Notes: generated from the letters alone by a model not told the origin. Numbered from the stretch's first letter, positions 52,485 to 63,310 are shown. The stretch: DNA of 64,000 nucleotides from Halomonas caseinilytica (GCF_001662305.1 NZ_BDEP01000015.1:186001-250000), one strand, 5' to 3'. Numbers and translations are program-made.

Positions 52485-53624
52485 TCAGTCGCCCGATTGG
52501 CGTTCGACGTCAATCAGGGCTCGCTCCAGCGCCTCGACGCTGCGCTCGACATTGTGCAACTTGTCGAGCCCGAACAACCCGATGCGGAAGCTCTGGAAGG
52601 CTTCGCCTTCGTCGCACATCAAGGGGACGCCGGTGGCCACCTGGACACCGGCATCGGCAAACTTGGCGGCGATCTGCGGGTCGTCGGTATAGCTGACCAC
52701 CACGCCGGGTGCCTCGTAGCCCGGTGCGGCGACGCTCTTGTAGCCGTGTGTGGCCAGCATCTCGCGAACCCGGCGGCCTAGCTCGAACTGCTCGTCGCGC
52801 ACCTTGTCGAGGCCGTAGGCTTCGGTCTCGGCCATGACATCGCGAAGCTGGCGTAGCCCGTCGGTCGGCAGCGTGGCGTGGTAGGCGTGGCCGCCCGCCT
52901 CGTAGGTCTCCATGATCGACAGCCACTTGCGCAGGTCGCAGGCAAAGCTCGTGCTGGTCGTTTCGTCGATGATCTCCCGTGCCAGGCGGGAGAGCATGAC
53001 CATGCCGCAGCAGGGTTCAGCACTCCAGCCCTTCTGTGGGGCGCTGATCAAGACATCGACGCCGATGTCCAGCATGTCGACCCAGGCAGTGCCGGAGGCG
53101 ATGCAGTCGAGCACGAACAGGCCGTTTTCCTCGTGGATCGCCTCGGCGATGCGGCGCATGTACTCATCGGGCAGCATCATCCCCGAGGCGGTCTCGACGT
53201 GGGGCGCGAAGACCAGGTCGGGTTGCTGGTCACGGATCGCCTCGACCACGTCTTCGATATCGGGAGGGGCAAAGGGTGAGGTGGGGTCTTCTTCATCCAC
53301 GCGCCGCGCCTTGCGCACGTTGAGTTCCGAGGGGATCCGGCCCATCTCCAGGATCTGGCTCCAGCGGTAGCTGAACCAGCCATTGCGGATCACCAGGCAG
53401 CGCCGGTCGGTGCCGAACTGACGGGCCACGGCCTCCATGCCGAAGGTACCACTGCCGGGGACGATGACCGTCGAGTGAGCACGGTAGACGCGTTTCAAGG
53501 TGGTGGAAACGTCGCGCATCACCTCCTGGAAATTCTGCGACATATGGTTGAGGGCGCGATCGGTGTAGACCACCGAGTATTCGAGCAGTCCGTCGGGGTC
53601 GACATCGGGTAGCAAGCCGGCCAT
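52485..53624 (-). CDS. class V aminotransferase (alanine-glyoxylate aminotransferase-like)
   Basis: 379 residues from the ATG after ggagagaa; an ATG four codons earlier is possible. PLP lysine K198 in 'VLISAPQKGWSAEPCCGM'; 'VIVPGSGTFGMEAVARQF' is the cofactor phosphate region. Relatives include serine-glyoxylate and phosphonate-type aminotransferases. The substrate cannot be set from sequence. It is downstream of thiC in the same direction but 250 bases away behind a hairpin, so it is likely separate. Confidence 0.88.
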   Translation of the reverse strand: MAGLLPDVDPDGLLEYSVVYTDRALNHMSQNFQEVMRDVSTTLKRVYRAHSTVIVPGSGTFGMEAVARQFGTDRRCLVIRNGWFSYRWSQILEMGRIPSELNVRKARRVDEEDPTSPFAPPDIEDVVEAIRDQQPDLVFAPHVETASGMMLPDEYMRRIAEAIHEENGLFVLDCIASGTAWVDMLDIGVDVLISAPQKGWSAEPCCGMVMLSRLAREIIDETTSTSFACDLRKWLSIMETYEAGGHAYHATLPTDGLRQLRDVMAETEAYGLDKVRDEQFELGRRVREMLATHGYKSVAAPGYEAPGVVVSYTDDPQIAAKFADAGVQVATGVPLMCDEGEAFQSFRIGLFGLDKLHNVERSVEALERALIDVERQSGD

Positions 53625-53842
53625 TTCTCTCTCCATCGTGGGTGGCGCATCAAGCGTATTCCGAGGATATGCGCAATCCGTGCCGTAGACCAGCCTATCC
53701 TATGCCGATTCATAAGTAGGCCGCTAATGGAGTGGCCAGGGCGACAGCGGCGCAGGCCTGGGCAAAAGGAAAAACCGGACTCGGTAACCCAGAGAGGGCA
53801 ACCAGGGAATGCCGACGATAGTGCGGGAATGTCAGTGGGGTA

Positions 53843-53866
53843 GCCGGGTCGTGGCAACGACCCGGC
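53843..53866 (-). terminator. hairpin after thiC
   Basis: GCCGGGTCGT (53843-53852) pairs perfectly with ACGACCCGGC (53857-53866), loop GGCA, 13 bases past the thiC stop. There is no T tract. Confidence 0.6.
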
Positions 53867-53878
53867 CCGGTGCCAGGA

Positions 53879-55956
<2,078 letters not shown>

Positions 55957-56031
55957 TGGTGTTGCCCGCCGTTGCTGGCGGACGGGTTCAGTGCCGGGAA
56001 GTCTCTGCCTGGAGCCCGGGGCTGATCCGGT

Positions 56032-56116
56032 GACAGGTCTACGAGGAGGCGCTATGAACCCATCCCTGGGCGCTACCTACGCCATTCATGGCGTAGGACC
56101 TCCTCTACGACCTGTC
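56032..56116. repeat. 85-base imperfect inverted repeat between tenA and thiC
   Basis: The outer arms, 56032-56049 and 56099-56116, match at 15 of 18 positions (GACAGGTC and GAGGAGG blocks flank a 3-base mismatch). Inside, CCTACGCCA (56076-56084) and TGGCGTAGG (56089-56097) form a 9-bp hairpin with loop TTCA. It lies past the tenA stop and before the thiC riboswitch. It looks like a mobile palindromic (REP/MITE-like) element or a large tenA terminator; only one copy was found in this window. Confidence 0.6.
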
Positions 56117-56167
56117 TCCGATGCCCCTTGCGTCCGCGCAGCCGGCAATGGATATCAAGGCAGTGGG

Positions 56168-56836
56168 CTAGTTTGCGCCATCCAGCCCCATCTGCCAGAA
56201 GTCGATCTCCAGTCGGGTGGCGTCGCGGAAGATGGTGGCCAGACGTGCGAAACGCTCGGGCGTGACCTCTGCCAGGCGGGCATCGAGCCAGGCGACTTCG
56301 TCGCGCATGGCGCCTTGGAAGTCGTCGCTTTCGTACATGGCAATCCAGGCCTCGAAGGGGTTGTCGCCGCCGCGTATGGTGTCCTGGCGTGCATTCAGCC
56401 AGTTGGCGATTTCGCCGTAACCCACCAGGCAGGGGGCGAGCGCCACGTGCAGGTCGAGCAGGTCGCCGCGATTGCCGGTGTCCAGTACGTAGCGGGTGTA
56501 GGCCAGGGTGGCGCGGGCTTCGGGTAGCCTGGCCAGGTCATCCTCGGAAATGCCCCATTCGCGACAGAATCCCACGTGCAGGTCGAGTTCCACGTCGAGG
56601 ATGGTCTTGAGCCCCTCGAAGGCATGGCGCAGCTCGTTCAGGTCGTGGCTCTTGTAGGCGGCCAGGGCATAGGCCCGAGAGAAATGGATCAGGAACAGGT
56701 AATCCTGCTGCAGGTAGTGGCGAAAGGCTGCCGGCTCGAGGCTGCCGTTGCCGAGGGAACGGACGAAGTCGTGCTCGATATAGGCGCGCCAGTCCTGCTG
56801 GCAGGCGTCGGTCAGGTCGCTGAAACGATAACCCAT
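56168..56836 (-). CDS. tenA: thiaminase II / aminopyrimidine aminohydrolase
   Basis: 222 residues from the second of two adjacent ATGs after ccggagac; an earlier ATG at 56917 would extend into sequence close to the riboswitch without family similarity. Catalytic C136 and Y140, E142 lie in 'ALAPCLVGYGEIANWL', the partner Glu E210 in 'ATRLEIDFWQMG'; 'YLQQDYLFLIHFSRAYALAA' is the first helix pair. TenA hydrolyses damaged thiamine's aminopyrimidine to HMP for re-use, complementing ThiC next door. Confidence 0.93.
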   Translation of the reverse strand: MGYRFSDLTDACQQDWRAYIEHDFVRSLGNGSLEPAAFRHYLQQDYLFLIHFSRAYALAAYKSHDLNELRHAFEGLKTILDVELDLHVGFCREWGISEDDLARLPEARATLAYTRYVLDTGNRGDLLDLHVALAPCLVGYGEIANWLNARQDTIRGGDNPFEAWIAMYESDDFQGAMRDEVAWLDARLAEVTPERFARLATIFRDATRLEIDFWQMGLDGAN

Positions 56837-56917
56837 CATGTCTCCGGTGTCGGGATCCGGAAGGTGGGCGAAGCGAAACAAGGAGGGAGGACTGACAAGC
56901 GGAGAGGTCGAGTCCAC

Positions 56918-57048
56918 CGCCTGATTCCCTACGCCGGTTCACGTGCGCACGAGGTCGCACCTACCCGGATCAGGTTCCACGGGATCAACGCTGTGTTCGT
57001 CGCGAACGCGCGTCATCTCAGCCGGCCCAACCGGCACCCCGTCAAGCG
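56918..57048 (-). promoter_or_regulatory. TPP riboswitch of tenA with extended P3 and an inserted hairpin in L5
   Basis: The minus strand shows CGCTTGA/TCAGGCG closing stem, GGGGTGCC, GGCTGAGA, a long P3 arm, GTGGAACCTGATCCGG and CCGGCGTAGGGAATC. Between the two P4 strands, where the class normally has about six bases, there are 27 (56938-56964), which fold as GTGCG/CGCAC with an 8-nt loop. The sensing elements are intact, so it probably still binds thiamine pyrophosphate. Confidence 0.9.
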
Positions 57049-57095
57049 AGTAGCCTCAGTCTAGCAGTTTGCTCGGCAATGAAAAGTCCTCGTCG

Positions 57096-59021
57096 TCACT
57101 TGCCGATGCCCTGTCCCTGAGCGGGCAGGCGGCGTGCCCAATCCCGCGAAAACGACTGGAGCGGCATGTCGCGGGGATGTTCCACCGGCGGGGGCGCCGG
57201 TTCGGCGTCGCCCTCGACGGGCGTCGGCAGCGTCAGTTCTTGAAGCACGGTGGGCGGTGTCGTCTCGCTGGGAACCAGTAACAGGCCGCGTTGCCGTAGA
57301 CGCCGGCCGATGGTGAGACTGCTGCTCAGGCGAACCAGGGGGGCTGCCAGCATCAGACCCAGCCATACCGGTGTCAGCCACCAGAAGAAGGTCGGCGTGT
57401 ACCACCAGGTGGCCCAGGCCCAGCAGACGCCGGCCAGGGTGCCAGGCCAGGTGTGGCGTAGCGCCTCGCGCCAGGGAAGAGCTCGCCCCTCGCGGGATTG
57501 GGGGTTCCAGGCGACGGTGCGCCCGATGAGTACTTCGATCACGAAGCGACTGTGGAAGACCATCATCAAGGGAGCGATCAGCATGGCGAACAGGGCTTCC
57601 AGCAGGGCGCTGTTCACCAGCCGGGTTCGGCCGCCGTAGTGGTCCGGGTGCTTGCGCAGGGCCAGGCAGACGCCCAGGACCTTGGGCATCAGCAGCATCG
57701 CCAGGGTGCCACCCAGCAATGGCATGATCAGGTTGGGTGGGGCGATCGGCCAGTCGGGAAAGAGCTGGGCATTGGACGTGAAGAAGTTGGGCTCGATCAG
57801 GGCGCGCATCAGGGCATCAATGGTGCTGACCACCAGGATTGCCAGCCAGATCAGCGATGACAGATAGGCCAGGGCACCGCACAGGAAGTGCACACGGCTG
57901 ACCATGTGCAGGCCGCTGCCTCCCAGCAGTCGAAGGTGTTGCAGGTTGCCCTGGACCCAGCGGCGATCACGCTTGGCGTAATCGAGGATATGGCTCGGCA
58001 TTTCCTCGAAGCTGCCGCCCAGGTCGGTGCGCATGCGCACTTCCCAGCCGGCACGCCGGAGCAAGGCGGCCTCGACGAAGTCGTGGCTCAGGATGTCGCC
58101 GCCGAGCGGCGGACGGCCGGGCAGTTCCGGGAGTCCGCAATGCCGGGTGAAGGCCTCGACGCGCATGATGGCATTGTGCCCGAAGTAGTTGGCGGAGTCG
58201 GACTGCCAGAAGCTCAACCCGGTGGCGAGCATGGGCGCATAGACCGCGGCGGCGAATTGGTTGGCGCGGCCGAACAGGCTGTCCTGGCGAACCGGGATCG
58301 GTACCGTCTGCAGCAGGCCAAGGCGTGGGTTGGCTTCCATCTCCGCGATCAGCTCGTGCACCGTGTCGCCGCTCATCACGCTGTCGGCGTCGAGCACCAG
58401 CATGAAATCGTAGTGTCTTCCCCAGCGCTGGCAGAAGTCACCGAGATTGCCGGCCTTGCGACCGGCATTGCTGTTGCGGTGGCGGTAGTGGAGCTGGCAA
58501 TGGTCGGCGAGGCGATGCTGCAGTGCGGCCATGGTGGTGCGTTCTCGGGCGATCGTCTCGGCGTCGGTGCTGTCGCTGAGCACGAAGGCCTCGATGTGTC
58601 GTGCTTCGGTGACAGGGGGCAGGTCCCGGCAGGTGGCCTCGAGACCGGCGGCCACTCGCTCGACATCCTCGTTGTGGATCGGCATGACCAGTACGGTACG
58701 CGAATGCACATCCTTGGGCGGTTGGGGCGACGACGCCTTGGCCAGGCTGAGGGGGTCACGGCCGGTCAGCGTCAGCGCGAAGCCGATGATGCCGCTCCAG
58801 AAAGCGATGGCGATCCAGCCGAAGGTCACGGCGAACAGCCCCAGGATGACGAGTTCCAGGGGCGTCAAGCCGCCGACGTGGAGGATGCGGAACATGGTCC
58901 ACAGCCCCAGGCTGGTCGTGGCGGCGACCAGCAGGGCAAAGACCAGGCGACGCGTGCGCCGTAAAGGAACGGGGGCCGCGATGGCTCGGGAGTCAACGTC
59001 GCTCATCGGGGTACCAGACAT
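57096..59021 (-). CDS. opgH: glucan biosynthesis glucosyltransferase H
   Basis: 641 residues. Two N-terminal membrane helices, a GT2 glycosyltransferase domain ('VLVMPIHNEDVERVAAGLEA', 'LVLDADSVMSGDTVHEL', 'GGDILSHDFVEAALLRRAGW' and the 'RDRRWVQGNLQH' acceptor motif), then several C-terminal helices. It polymerises and exports the osmoregulated periplasmic glucan backbone. It is ~200 residues shorter than E. coli OpgH (847), missing mostly the N-terminal extension. It overlaps opgG by 29 bases; an ATG at 59006 would cut this to 14. Confidence 0.93.
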   Translation of the reverse strand: MSGTPMSDVDSRAIAAPVPLRRTRRLVFALLVAATTSLGLWTMFRILHVGGLTPLELVILGLFAVTFGWIAIAFWSGIIGFALTLTGRDPLSLAKASSPQPPKDVHSRTVLVMPIHNEDVERVAAGLEATCRDLPPVTEARHIEAFVLSDSTDAETIARERTTMAALQHRLADHCQLHYRHRNSNAGRKAGNLGDFCQRWGRHYDFMLVLDADSVMSGDTVHELIAEMEANPRLGLLQTVPIPVRQDSLFGRANQFAAAVYAPMLATGLSFWQSDSANYFGHNAIMRVEAFTRHCGLPELPGRPPLGGDILSHDFVEAALLRRAGWEVRMRTDLGGSFEEMPSHILDYAKRDRRWVQGNLQHLRLLGGSGLHMVSRVHFLCGALAYLSSLIWLAILVVSTIDALMRALIEPNFFTSNAQLFPDWPIAPPNLIMPLLGGTLAMLLMPKVLGVCLALRKHPDHYGGRTRLVNSALLEALFAMLIAPLMMVFHSRFVIEVLIGRTVAWNPQSREGRALPWREALRHTWPGTLAGVCWAWATWWYTPTFFWWLTPVWLGLMLAAPLVRLSSSLTIGRRLRQRGLLLVPSETTPPTVLQELTLPTPVEGDAEPAPPPVEHPRDMPLQSFSRDWARRLPAQGQGIGK

Positions 59022-60540
59022 AGTTCCAGGTTTCGGTCAGGGGTTCACCGTGAAGTGTCAGGGCCAGGCGCATGTCGGCCGGCGTGCCGTCTTCCGGGGA
59101 GAGCCGGAAGTTGGCGCGCCAGGTGTTGTCGCCGGGCAGGCGCTGGACGCGCGGCTCGAGAATTTCGCCGTGGGAGGTCGTCAGCCGTGCCTCCACCGGT
59201 TGGTCGGCATCGAGATCCTCGAGAGAGGGGCCCTGGAAGTCGACGATGAAGTGGCGCTGGCTGGTTGGGGGCGGATCGTCCTGGCCCGGCATGGCGCCCC
59301 AGCCCTGGCGGCTGCGAATGACATGGGCGAGCCGCTGACCGGGGGGCGTGGCGCCGAAGGTGCGCAATCGATAGCGGAAGGTGCGTGATTGCCCGGCCTC
59401 GAGCGACTGTTCGGGGACCCAGTAAGCGGTGATGTTGTCGTTGGCCTCGCTGTCGGAGGGGATCTCGACCAGTTCGAGGTGACCCTTGCCCCAGTCGTCC
59501 AGAGGGGTGACCCATTCGCTGGGCCGAGTTTCGTAGTGGGCCTCGGCGTCGAGGTAGCCGTCGAAGTGCCGAGGCCGCTGGACCAGACCGAATCCCCGCG
59601 GGGCGGTATCCTGCAGGCTCGAGATATGCAGCTTGTCGGGGTTGCTCAGCGGTCGCCAGATACGTTCGCCGCTGCCGGTATGCAATGCCAGGCCGCTGGA
59701 ATCATGGACCCGCAGGCGATAGTCGTCGGCCGGATAGTTGGCGATACCGCCGTGCATGAACATGCTGGTGAGCGGAGCGATGCCGAGCTTGCCGACGTCC
59801 TCGCGGGCAAAGAGGCGGGCTTCGGTATCGACGACGGTCTGGCTGCCGGGGTCGATGTCGAAGCGGTAGGCACCGGTCAGCGAGGGGCTGTTGAGCAACG
59901 CCAGCACGGTCATGCGGGTCGCGTCCGGTTCGGGCTCGACCAGCCAGAATTCGCGAAAGGCGGGGAATTCCTCACCGTGGGGTTCTGCAGTATCGATGGC
60001 CAGGCCTCGGGAAGAGAGGCCGTACCCCTGGCCTCGACCCACCATGCGGAAGTACGAGGCGCCGAGAAAGACCATGAACTCGTCGCGGTACTCGCCACTG
60101 TTCAAGGGATAGTGGAGGCGGAAGCCCGCATAGCCCAGGTCGTCGAGATCGAGCTTGGCGAGCTCGTCGGTCTCGCCGTCGTAACGGAAGTGCGATGTCT
60201 CGAAAGGCAGAGGCTGCACATCGCCGTCGGGGTCCACCAGATTGAGGGTGACCGGCCGGTCATAGAGAAATCCGGGATGAAACAGCTGGACCTCGAACAA
60301 CCCTTGATCGTGCCAGATCGCATCCTCCGGGCGAAAACGTATCTGCCGATACTGGTCGTAATCCAGCTCGGCGAGCGCCGGGGGGATCGTCGGCGCCGCA
60401 TCATTGTAAGGTTCATCGGCCAGGCGTTCGGCCCGGTCGGTGATGGTGTCGTATAGATCCTCGTTGGACGAGGATCCGGCGGCTTCCATGGCCACCAGGC
60501 TCCCCAGCGCAAAGGCCAGGAGTCGGGTCGGCAACATCAT
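58993..60540 (-). CDS. opgG: periplasmic glucan biosynthesis protein G
   Basis: 515 residues from the ATG nine bases after ggag; an ATG at 60555 is the alternative. The signal peptide is 'LPTRLLAFALGSLVAMEAAG' and lacks a twin arginine, which favours OpgG over OpgD. The MdoG domain follows: 'YDQYRQIRFRPEDAIWHDQG', 'EFPAFREFWLVEPEPDATRM' and 'HFDGYLDAEAHYETRPSEWV'. OpgG branches or trims osmoregulated periplasmic glucans in the periplasm; osmotic balance fits the halophile setting. Confidence 0.93.
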   Translation of the reverse strand: MMLPTRLLAFALGSLVAMEAAGSSSNEDLYDTITDRAERLADEPYNDAAPTIPPALAELDYDQYRQIRFRPEDAIWHDQGLFEVQLFHPGFLYDRPVTLNLVDPDGDVQPLPFETSHFRYDGETDELAKLDLDDLGYAGFRLHYPLNSGEYRDEFMVFLGASYFRMVGRGQGYGLSSRGLAIDTAEPHGEEFPAFREFWLVEPEPDATRMTVLALLNSPSLTGAYRFDIDPGSQTVVDTEARLFAREDVGKLGIAPLTSMFMHGGIANYPADDYRLRVHDSSGLALHTGSGERIWRPLSNPDKLHISSLQDTAPRGFGLVQRPRHFDGYLDAEAHYETRPSEWVTPLDDWGKGHLELVEIPSDSEANDNITAYWVPEQSLEAGQSRTFRYRLRTFGATPPGQRLAHVIRSRQGWGAMPGQDDPPPTSQRHFIVDFQGPSLEDLDADQPVEARLTTSHGEILEPRVQRLPGDNTWRANFRLSPEDGTPADMRLALTLHGEPLTETWNYVWYPDERR

Positions 60541-60732
60541 GTCGCGTGTCTCCATACGGTCCCGCCGGCACTTCCCCGCGCAAGCCGGGCCAGGAGGTTC
60601 AGGTCATCCCGAAGCTTCTTGTGATGTCATGGATGCCTTGGGTGAGGTGTCACTCGCGGCGCTTGCCTCGAGCCTGTTGCATTGTCCTACCTTTGTCGAT
60701 GCGTCGCCAGGATGGTTCCTGATTTCCCTGGA

Positions 60733-61665
60733 TCAGCGATAGAGGCGAAACCGTTTCCAGTCCGGGCGCTGTTCGGCCTCCTCGGGTGTCTTGCGATAGC
60801 GCTTGTATTCCCATTGATACTGGGCCGGGTCCAGGGCAATGGCCGCCTCGACGCTGGCATTGACGCCGGCGGCGGAGGTTGTCTCGTTGCTGTCGTAGAC
60901 ACGCTCGTCGGCGGCCAGGAAGTGGATGGCGAAACCGCGTCCGGGCAGGCGGCGTGCCACCCCGGTGACCACGCGAGCTTCGGTGCGGGCCACCAGTTTG
61001 GGCAGCAGTGTGGCGGTGTAGGCCTGGCGCCCGAAGAAGGGCGCGAAGACACCGCTGCCCCATCCCGGTTCCTGGTCCGGGAGGATGCCGACCGCCTCGG
61101 TGCGTTTCAGGGCCTTGAGCAGGGCGGCCACGCCGCGAGGGTTGGTGGGTACCAGGCGTGCCCCCTGACGCTCGCGCCCCCGGCGGATGATAGGGTCGAG
61201 AGCTGCCAGCTTGGGTGGCTCGTACATCGCCGTGAAGGGAAAGTGGCTCGACAGCCAGAAGTTGAGCACTTCCCAGTTGCCGAGGTGCGGCGCCAGGACG
61301 ATGACGCCCTGTCCCCGGTCACGCGCGTCGTCGAGCAATTCCCGGCCGTGCACTTCCTGGATTGAGTCGGAAACGCGGCGGGCATCGCCCAGCCAGGCGA
61401 AGCCCAGTTCGAGCATGGTGGCGCTGGAATGCACCAGGCTGTCCCGGGAACGCTGCCGGCGTGCAGACTCGTCGAGTTCGGGATAGGCCTGGCCCAGGTT
61501 GATGCGCGTGACTCGCCGCTCGCGCCGGCTGATATGTTGTATCAGTGGTCCGACCAGACGGGCCAGCCGCCAGAGCGAAGCAGGTTGCCAGCCGGACAGG
61601 ATACGCCATAGCGTGGCGACCGCCCGGCTCTTGAAGCGTTCGGAGAATGATGCGGATGCGGCCAT
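60733..61665 (-). CDS. lysophospholipid acyltransferase, LpxL/LpxM family
   Basis: 310 residues. The HX4E motif is H127-E132 in 'VIVLAPHLGNWEVLNFWLSS', with 'GILPDQEPGWGSGVFAPFFG' and 'QYQWEYKRYRKTPEE' also conserved. It transfers a secondary acyl chain, to lipid A (LpxL/LpxM) or a lipid-A-like acceptor, at the inner membrane. LpxL versus LpxM cannot be decided here. It is three bases after the small membrane protein gene, so the two are one unit. Confidence 0.9.
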   Translation of the reverse strand: MAASASFSERFKSRAVATLWRILSGWQPASLWRLARLVGPLIQHISRRERRVTRINLGQAYPELDESARRQRSRDSLVHSSATMLELGFAWLGDARRVSDSIQEVHGRELLDDARDRGQGVIVLAPHLGNWEVLNFWLSSHFPFTAMYEPPKLAALDPIIRRGRERQGARLVPTNPRGVAALLKALKRTEAVGILPDQEPGWGSGVFAPFFGRQAYTATLLPKLVARTEARVVTGVARRLPGRGFAIHFLAADERVYDSNETTSAAGVNASVEAAIALDPAQYQWEYKRYRKTPEEAEQRPDWKRFRLYR

Positions 61666-61668
61666 GGG

Positions 61669-62046
61669 TCAGACCAGCCAGGTATCCACGTTTTCCGGCT
61701 TGCGGTGTTCCTGCAACCCCTTGAAGCCCTTGACGCAGCGGATGACCAGCCAGATCACCGCCAGCAGCCAGGTGAGGAAACCGATGAGGATGAAGGTCAG
61801 CAGGCCGGAGACGGCGAAGTAGAGCAGACCGATCCAGAAGGTGCGGATCTGGTAGCGGTAGTGCTCGTCGAGCCAGTCGGGCCCCTTGCCGCGATAGACG
61901 TAGGCGATCACCACGCCGACCAGGGAGGTCAGCCCGCCGGTGACGATACCCGCCAGATGCAGGGCATAGATGACCATGGGAATGGTCGTATCGGGGCTGT
62001 GATTGGATTCGACGACCACGGGATCGTGGGGCGCTTTCTCGTTCAT
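61669..62046 (-). CDS. DUF4870-like membrane protein
   Basis: 125 residues with three membrane helices ('MVIYALHLAGIVTGGLTSLV', 'QIRTFWIGLLYFAVSGLLTF', 'LIGFLTWLLAVIWLVIRCVK') and 'PDWLDEHYRYQIRTFWIG' between the first two, as in DUF4870-type proteins. Function unknown. Its stop lies 3 bases before the acyltransferase start, which suggests an envelope-linked role by association only. Confidence 0.82.
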   Translation of the reverse strand: MNEKAPHDPVVVESNHSPDTTIPMVIYALHLAGIVTGGLTSLVGVVIAYVYRGKGPDWLDEHYRYQIRTFWIGLLYFAVSGLLTFILIGFLTWLLAVIWLVIRCVKGFKGLQEHRKPENVDTWLV

Positions 62047-62135
62047 CGGTCATCCTTGAAGGGTGGGTGAGAAGTGATGGTTGCCTGGTTCATGATACCT
62101 TGCACCGCGATCGATGCCACCGGGCGAGGGGCATG

Positions 62136-62516
62136 TCAGCGCAGCGGCCGGCTGATTTCCAGCAGGTTGCCGTCCGGGTCGCGCAGGTAGAGGGACTCGA
62201 GCTCGCCATTGGCACCCTGTCGCTTGACGGGGCCAAGCTCCACATCCACCGACAGGGCTTCCAGGTGGCGCTGAATCTCGTCCAGGGGCAACTGGCTGCG
62301 CAGGCAGAGGTCGAGGCTGCCCGGTGTCGGCGTGGCGGCGCGGGGTTCGATATCGGTGGCGGTCCAGTGCAGGCGCAGTGCCATGTCGCCGAGCATCAGG
62401 TCGACGCGTTCCCGGTCGCGATAGCGTACATCGAGCCCGAGAACCCGACTGTAGAAGTCCACGGCGCGGGAAATATCGGTCACGGTGATGACCAGATGGT
62501 CCAGACCTGACAGCAT
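62136..62516 (-). CDS. VOC-family (glyoxalase/bleomycin-resistance fold) protein
   Basis: 126 residues from the ATG after aaggagacatgc. 'LSGLDHLVITVTDISRAVDF' at the start and 'LYLRDPDGNLLEISRPLR' at the end are the usual VOC motifs, with His and Glu in metal-ligand positions. It resembles small virulence-type VOC proteins of unknown activity. Divergent from the methyltransferase gene, 39 bases apart. Confidence 0.9.
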   Translation of the reverse strand: MLSGLDHLVITVTDISRAVDFYSRVLGLDVRYRDRERVDLMLGDMALRLHWTATDIEPRAATPTPGSLDLCLRSQLPLDEIQRHLEALSVDVELGPVKRQGANGELESLYLRDPDGNLLEISRPLR

Positions 62517-62555
62517 GCATGTCTCCTTGAACGGTGTCTCTGACAAAAGAATACG

Positions 62556-63194
62556 ATGATGCAGACGTGTCCGCTATGCGCCTCGCCCGATACGGGCGTC
62601 TATCACCGCGAAAACGAACGTACCTACCTTCGATGTGGACATTGCACGCTCGTTTTCGTGCCCGCAGGGCAACATCTGTCCGCGGCCGAGGAGAAGGCCG
62701 TCTACGATTGCCACGAAAATCGCCCCGATGATCCTGGATACCGGCGTTTCCTGGGACGGCTCTTCACGCCTCTAGTCGCGCGCCTGCCGCCCGCGGCGCA
62801 AGGGCTGGACTTCGGATCGGGGCCCGGGCCGACCTTGTCGCTGATGTTCGAGGAGGCGGGACACCGGATGACGATCTTCGATCCCTTCTACGCGCCGGAC
62901 GAGACGGTATGGCAAGGGCGCTACGATTTCATCACGGCCACCGAGGTCGTCGAGCACCTCGCCGCGCCGGGGAGGGAGTTCGAACGGCTGGTCGCGCATC
63001 TGAAACCCGGTGGCTGGCTGGGCCTGATGACCAAGCGCGTGCGCTCGCGAGAGGCGTTTGCCGGCTGGCATTATATCCGCGATCCCACCCATGTGGCCTT
63101 CTTTTCCGAGTCGACATTCCGGTGGTTGGGAAAACGCTTCGGCCTGCACCCATGTTTTCCTGCCGATGATGTTGTGCTGTTGCAGAAAGGGTAA
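62556..63194 (+). CDS. class I SAM-dependent methyltransferase with N-terminal zinc ribbon
   Basis: 212 residues. Cysteines C5, C8, C27 and C30 ('CPLC', 'CGHC') form a zinc ribbon; the SAM site is 'GLDFGSGPGPTLSLMFEEAG' (84-103), with 'DFITATEVVEHLAAPGREFE' and 'LKPGGWLGLMTKRV' after it. This layout is found in methyltransferases acting on sugars, rRNA or small molecules; the substrate is unknown. It has no strong ribosome-binding site. Confidence 0.88.
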   Translation: MMQTCPLCASPDTGVYHRENERTYLRCGHCTLVFVPAGQHLSAAEEKAVYDCHENRPDDPGYRRFLGRLFTPLVARLPPAAQGLDFGSGPGPTLSLMFEEAGHRMTIFDPFYAPDETVWQGRYDFITATEVVEHLAAPGREFERLVAHLKPGGWLGLMTKRVRSREAFAGWHYIRDPTHVAFFSESTFRWLGKRFGLHPCFPADDVVLLQKG

Positions 63195-63278
63195 CCGGGC
63201 GCATTTGATAACCTGCCGTTATTGAAAGGGAAATTAACCACAGGGGCAGTGGAAACCGATTGGCCGGTCGAGGGGATG

Positions 63279-63310
63279 AGCGTATAGTCCGCGCGACGTC
63301 GCGATACGCT
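63279..63310. promoter_or_regulatory. inverted repeat in the leader of the MFS gene
   Basis: AGCGTAT (63279-63285) and ATACGCT (63304-63310) enclose the perfect 12-bp palindrome CGCGACGTCGCG (63292-63303), 44 bases before the MFS start. It may be an operator, or end transcription of the methyltransferase gene; a T tract is absent. Confidence 0.35.
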
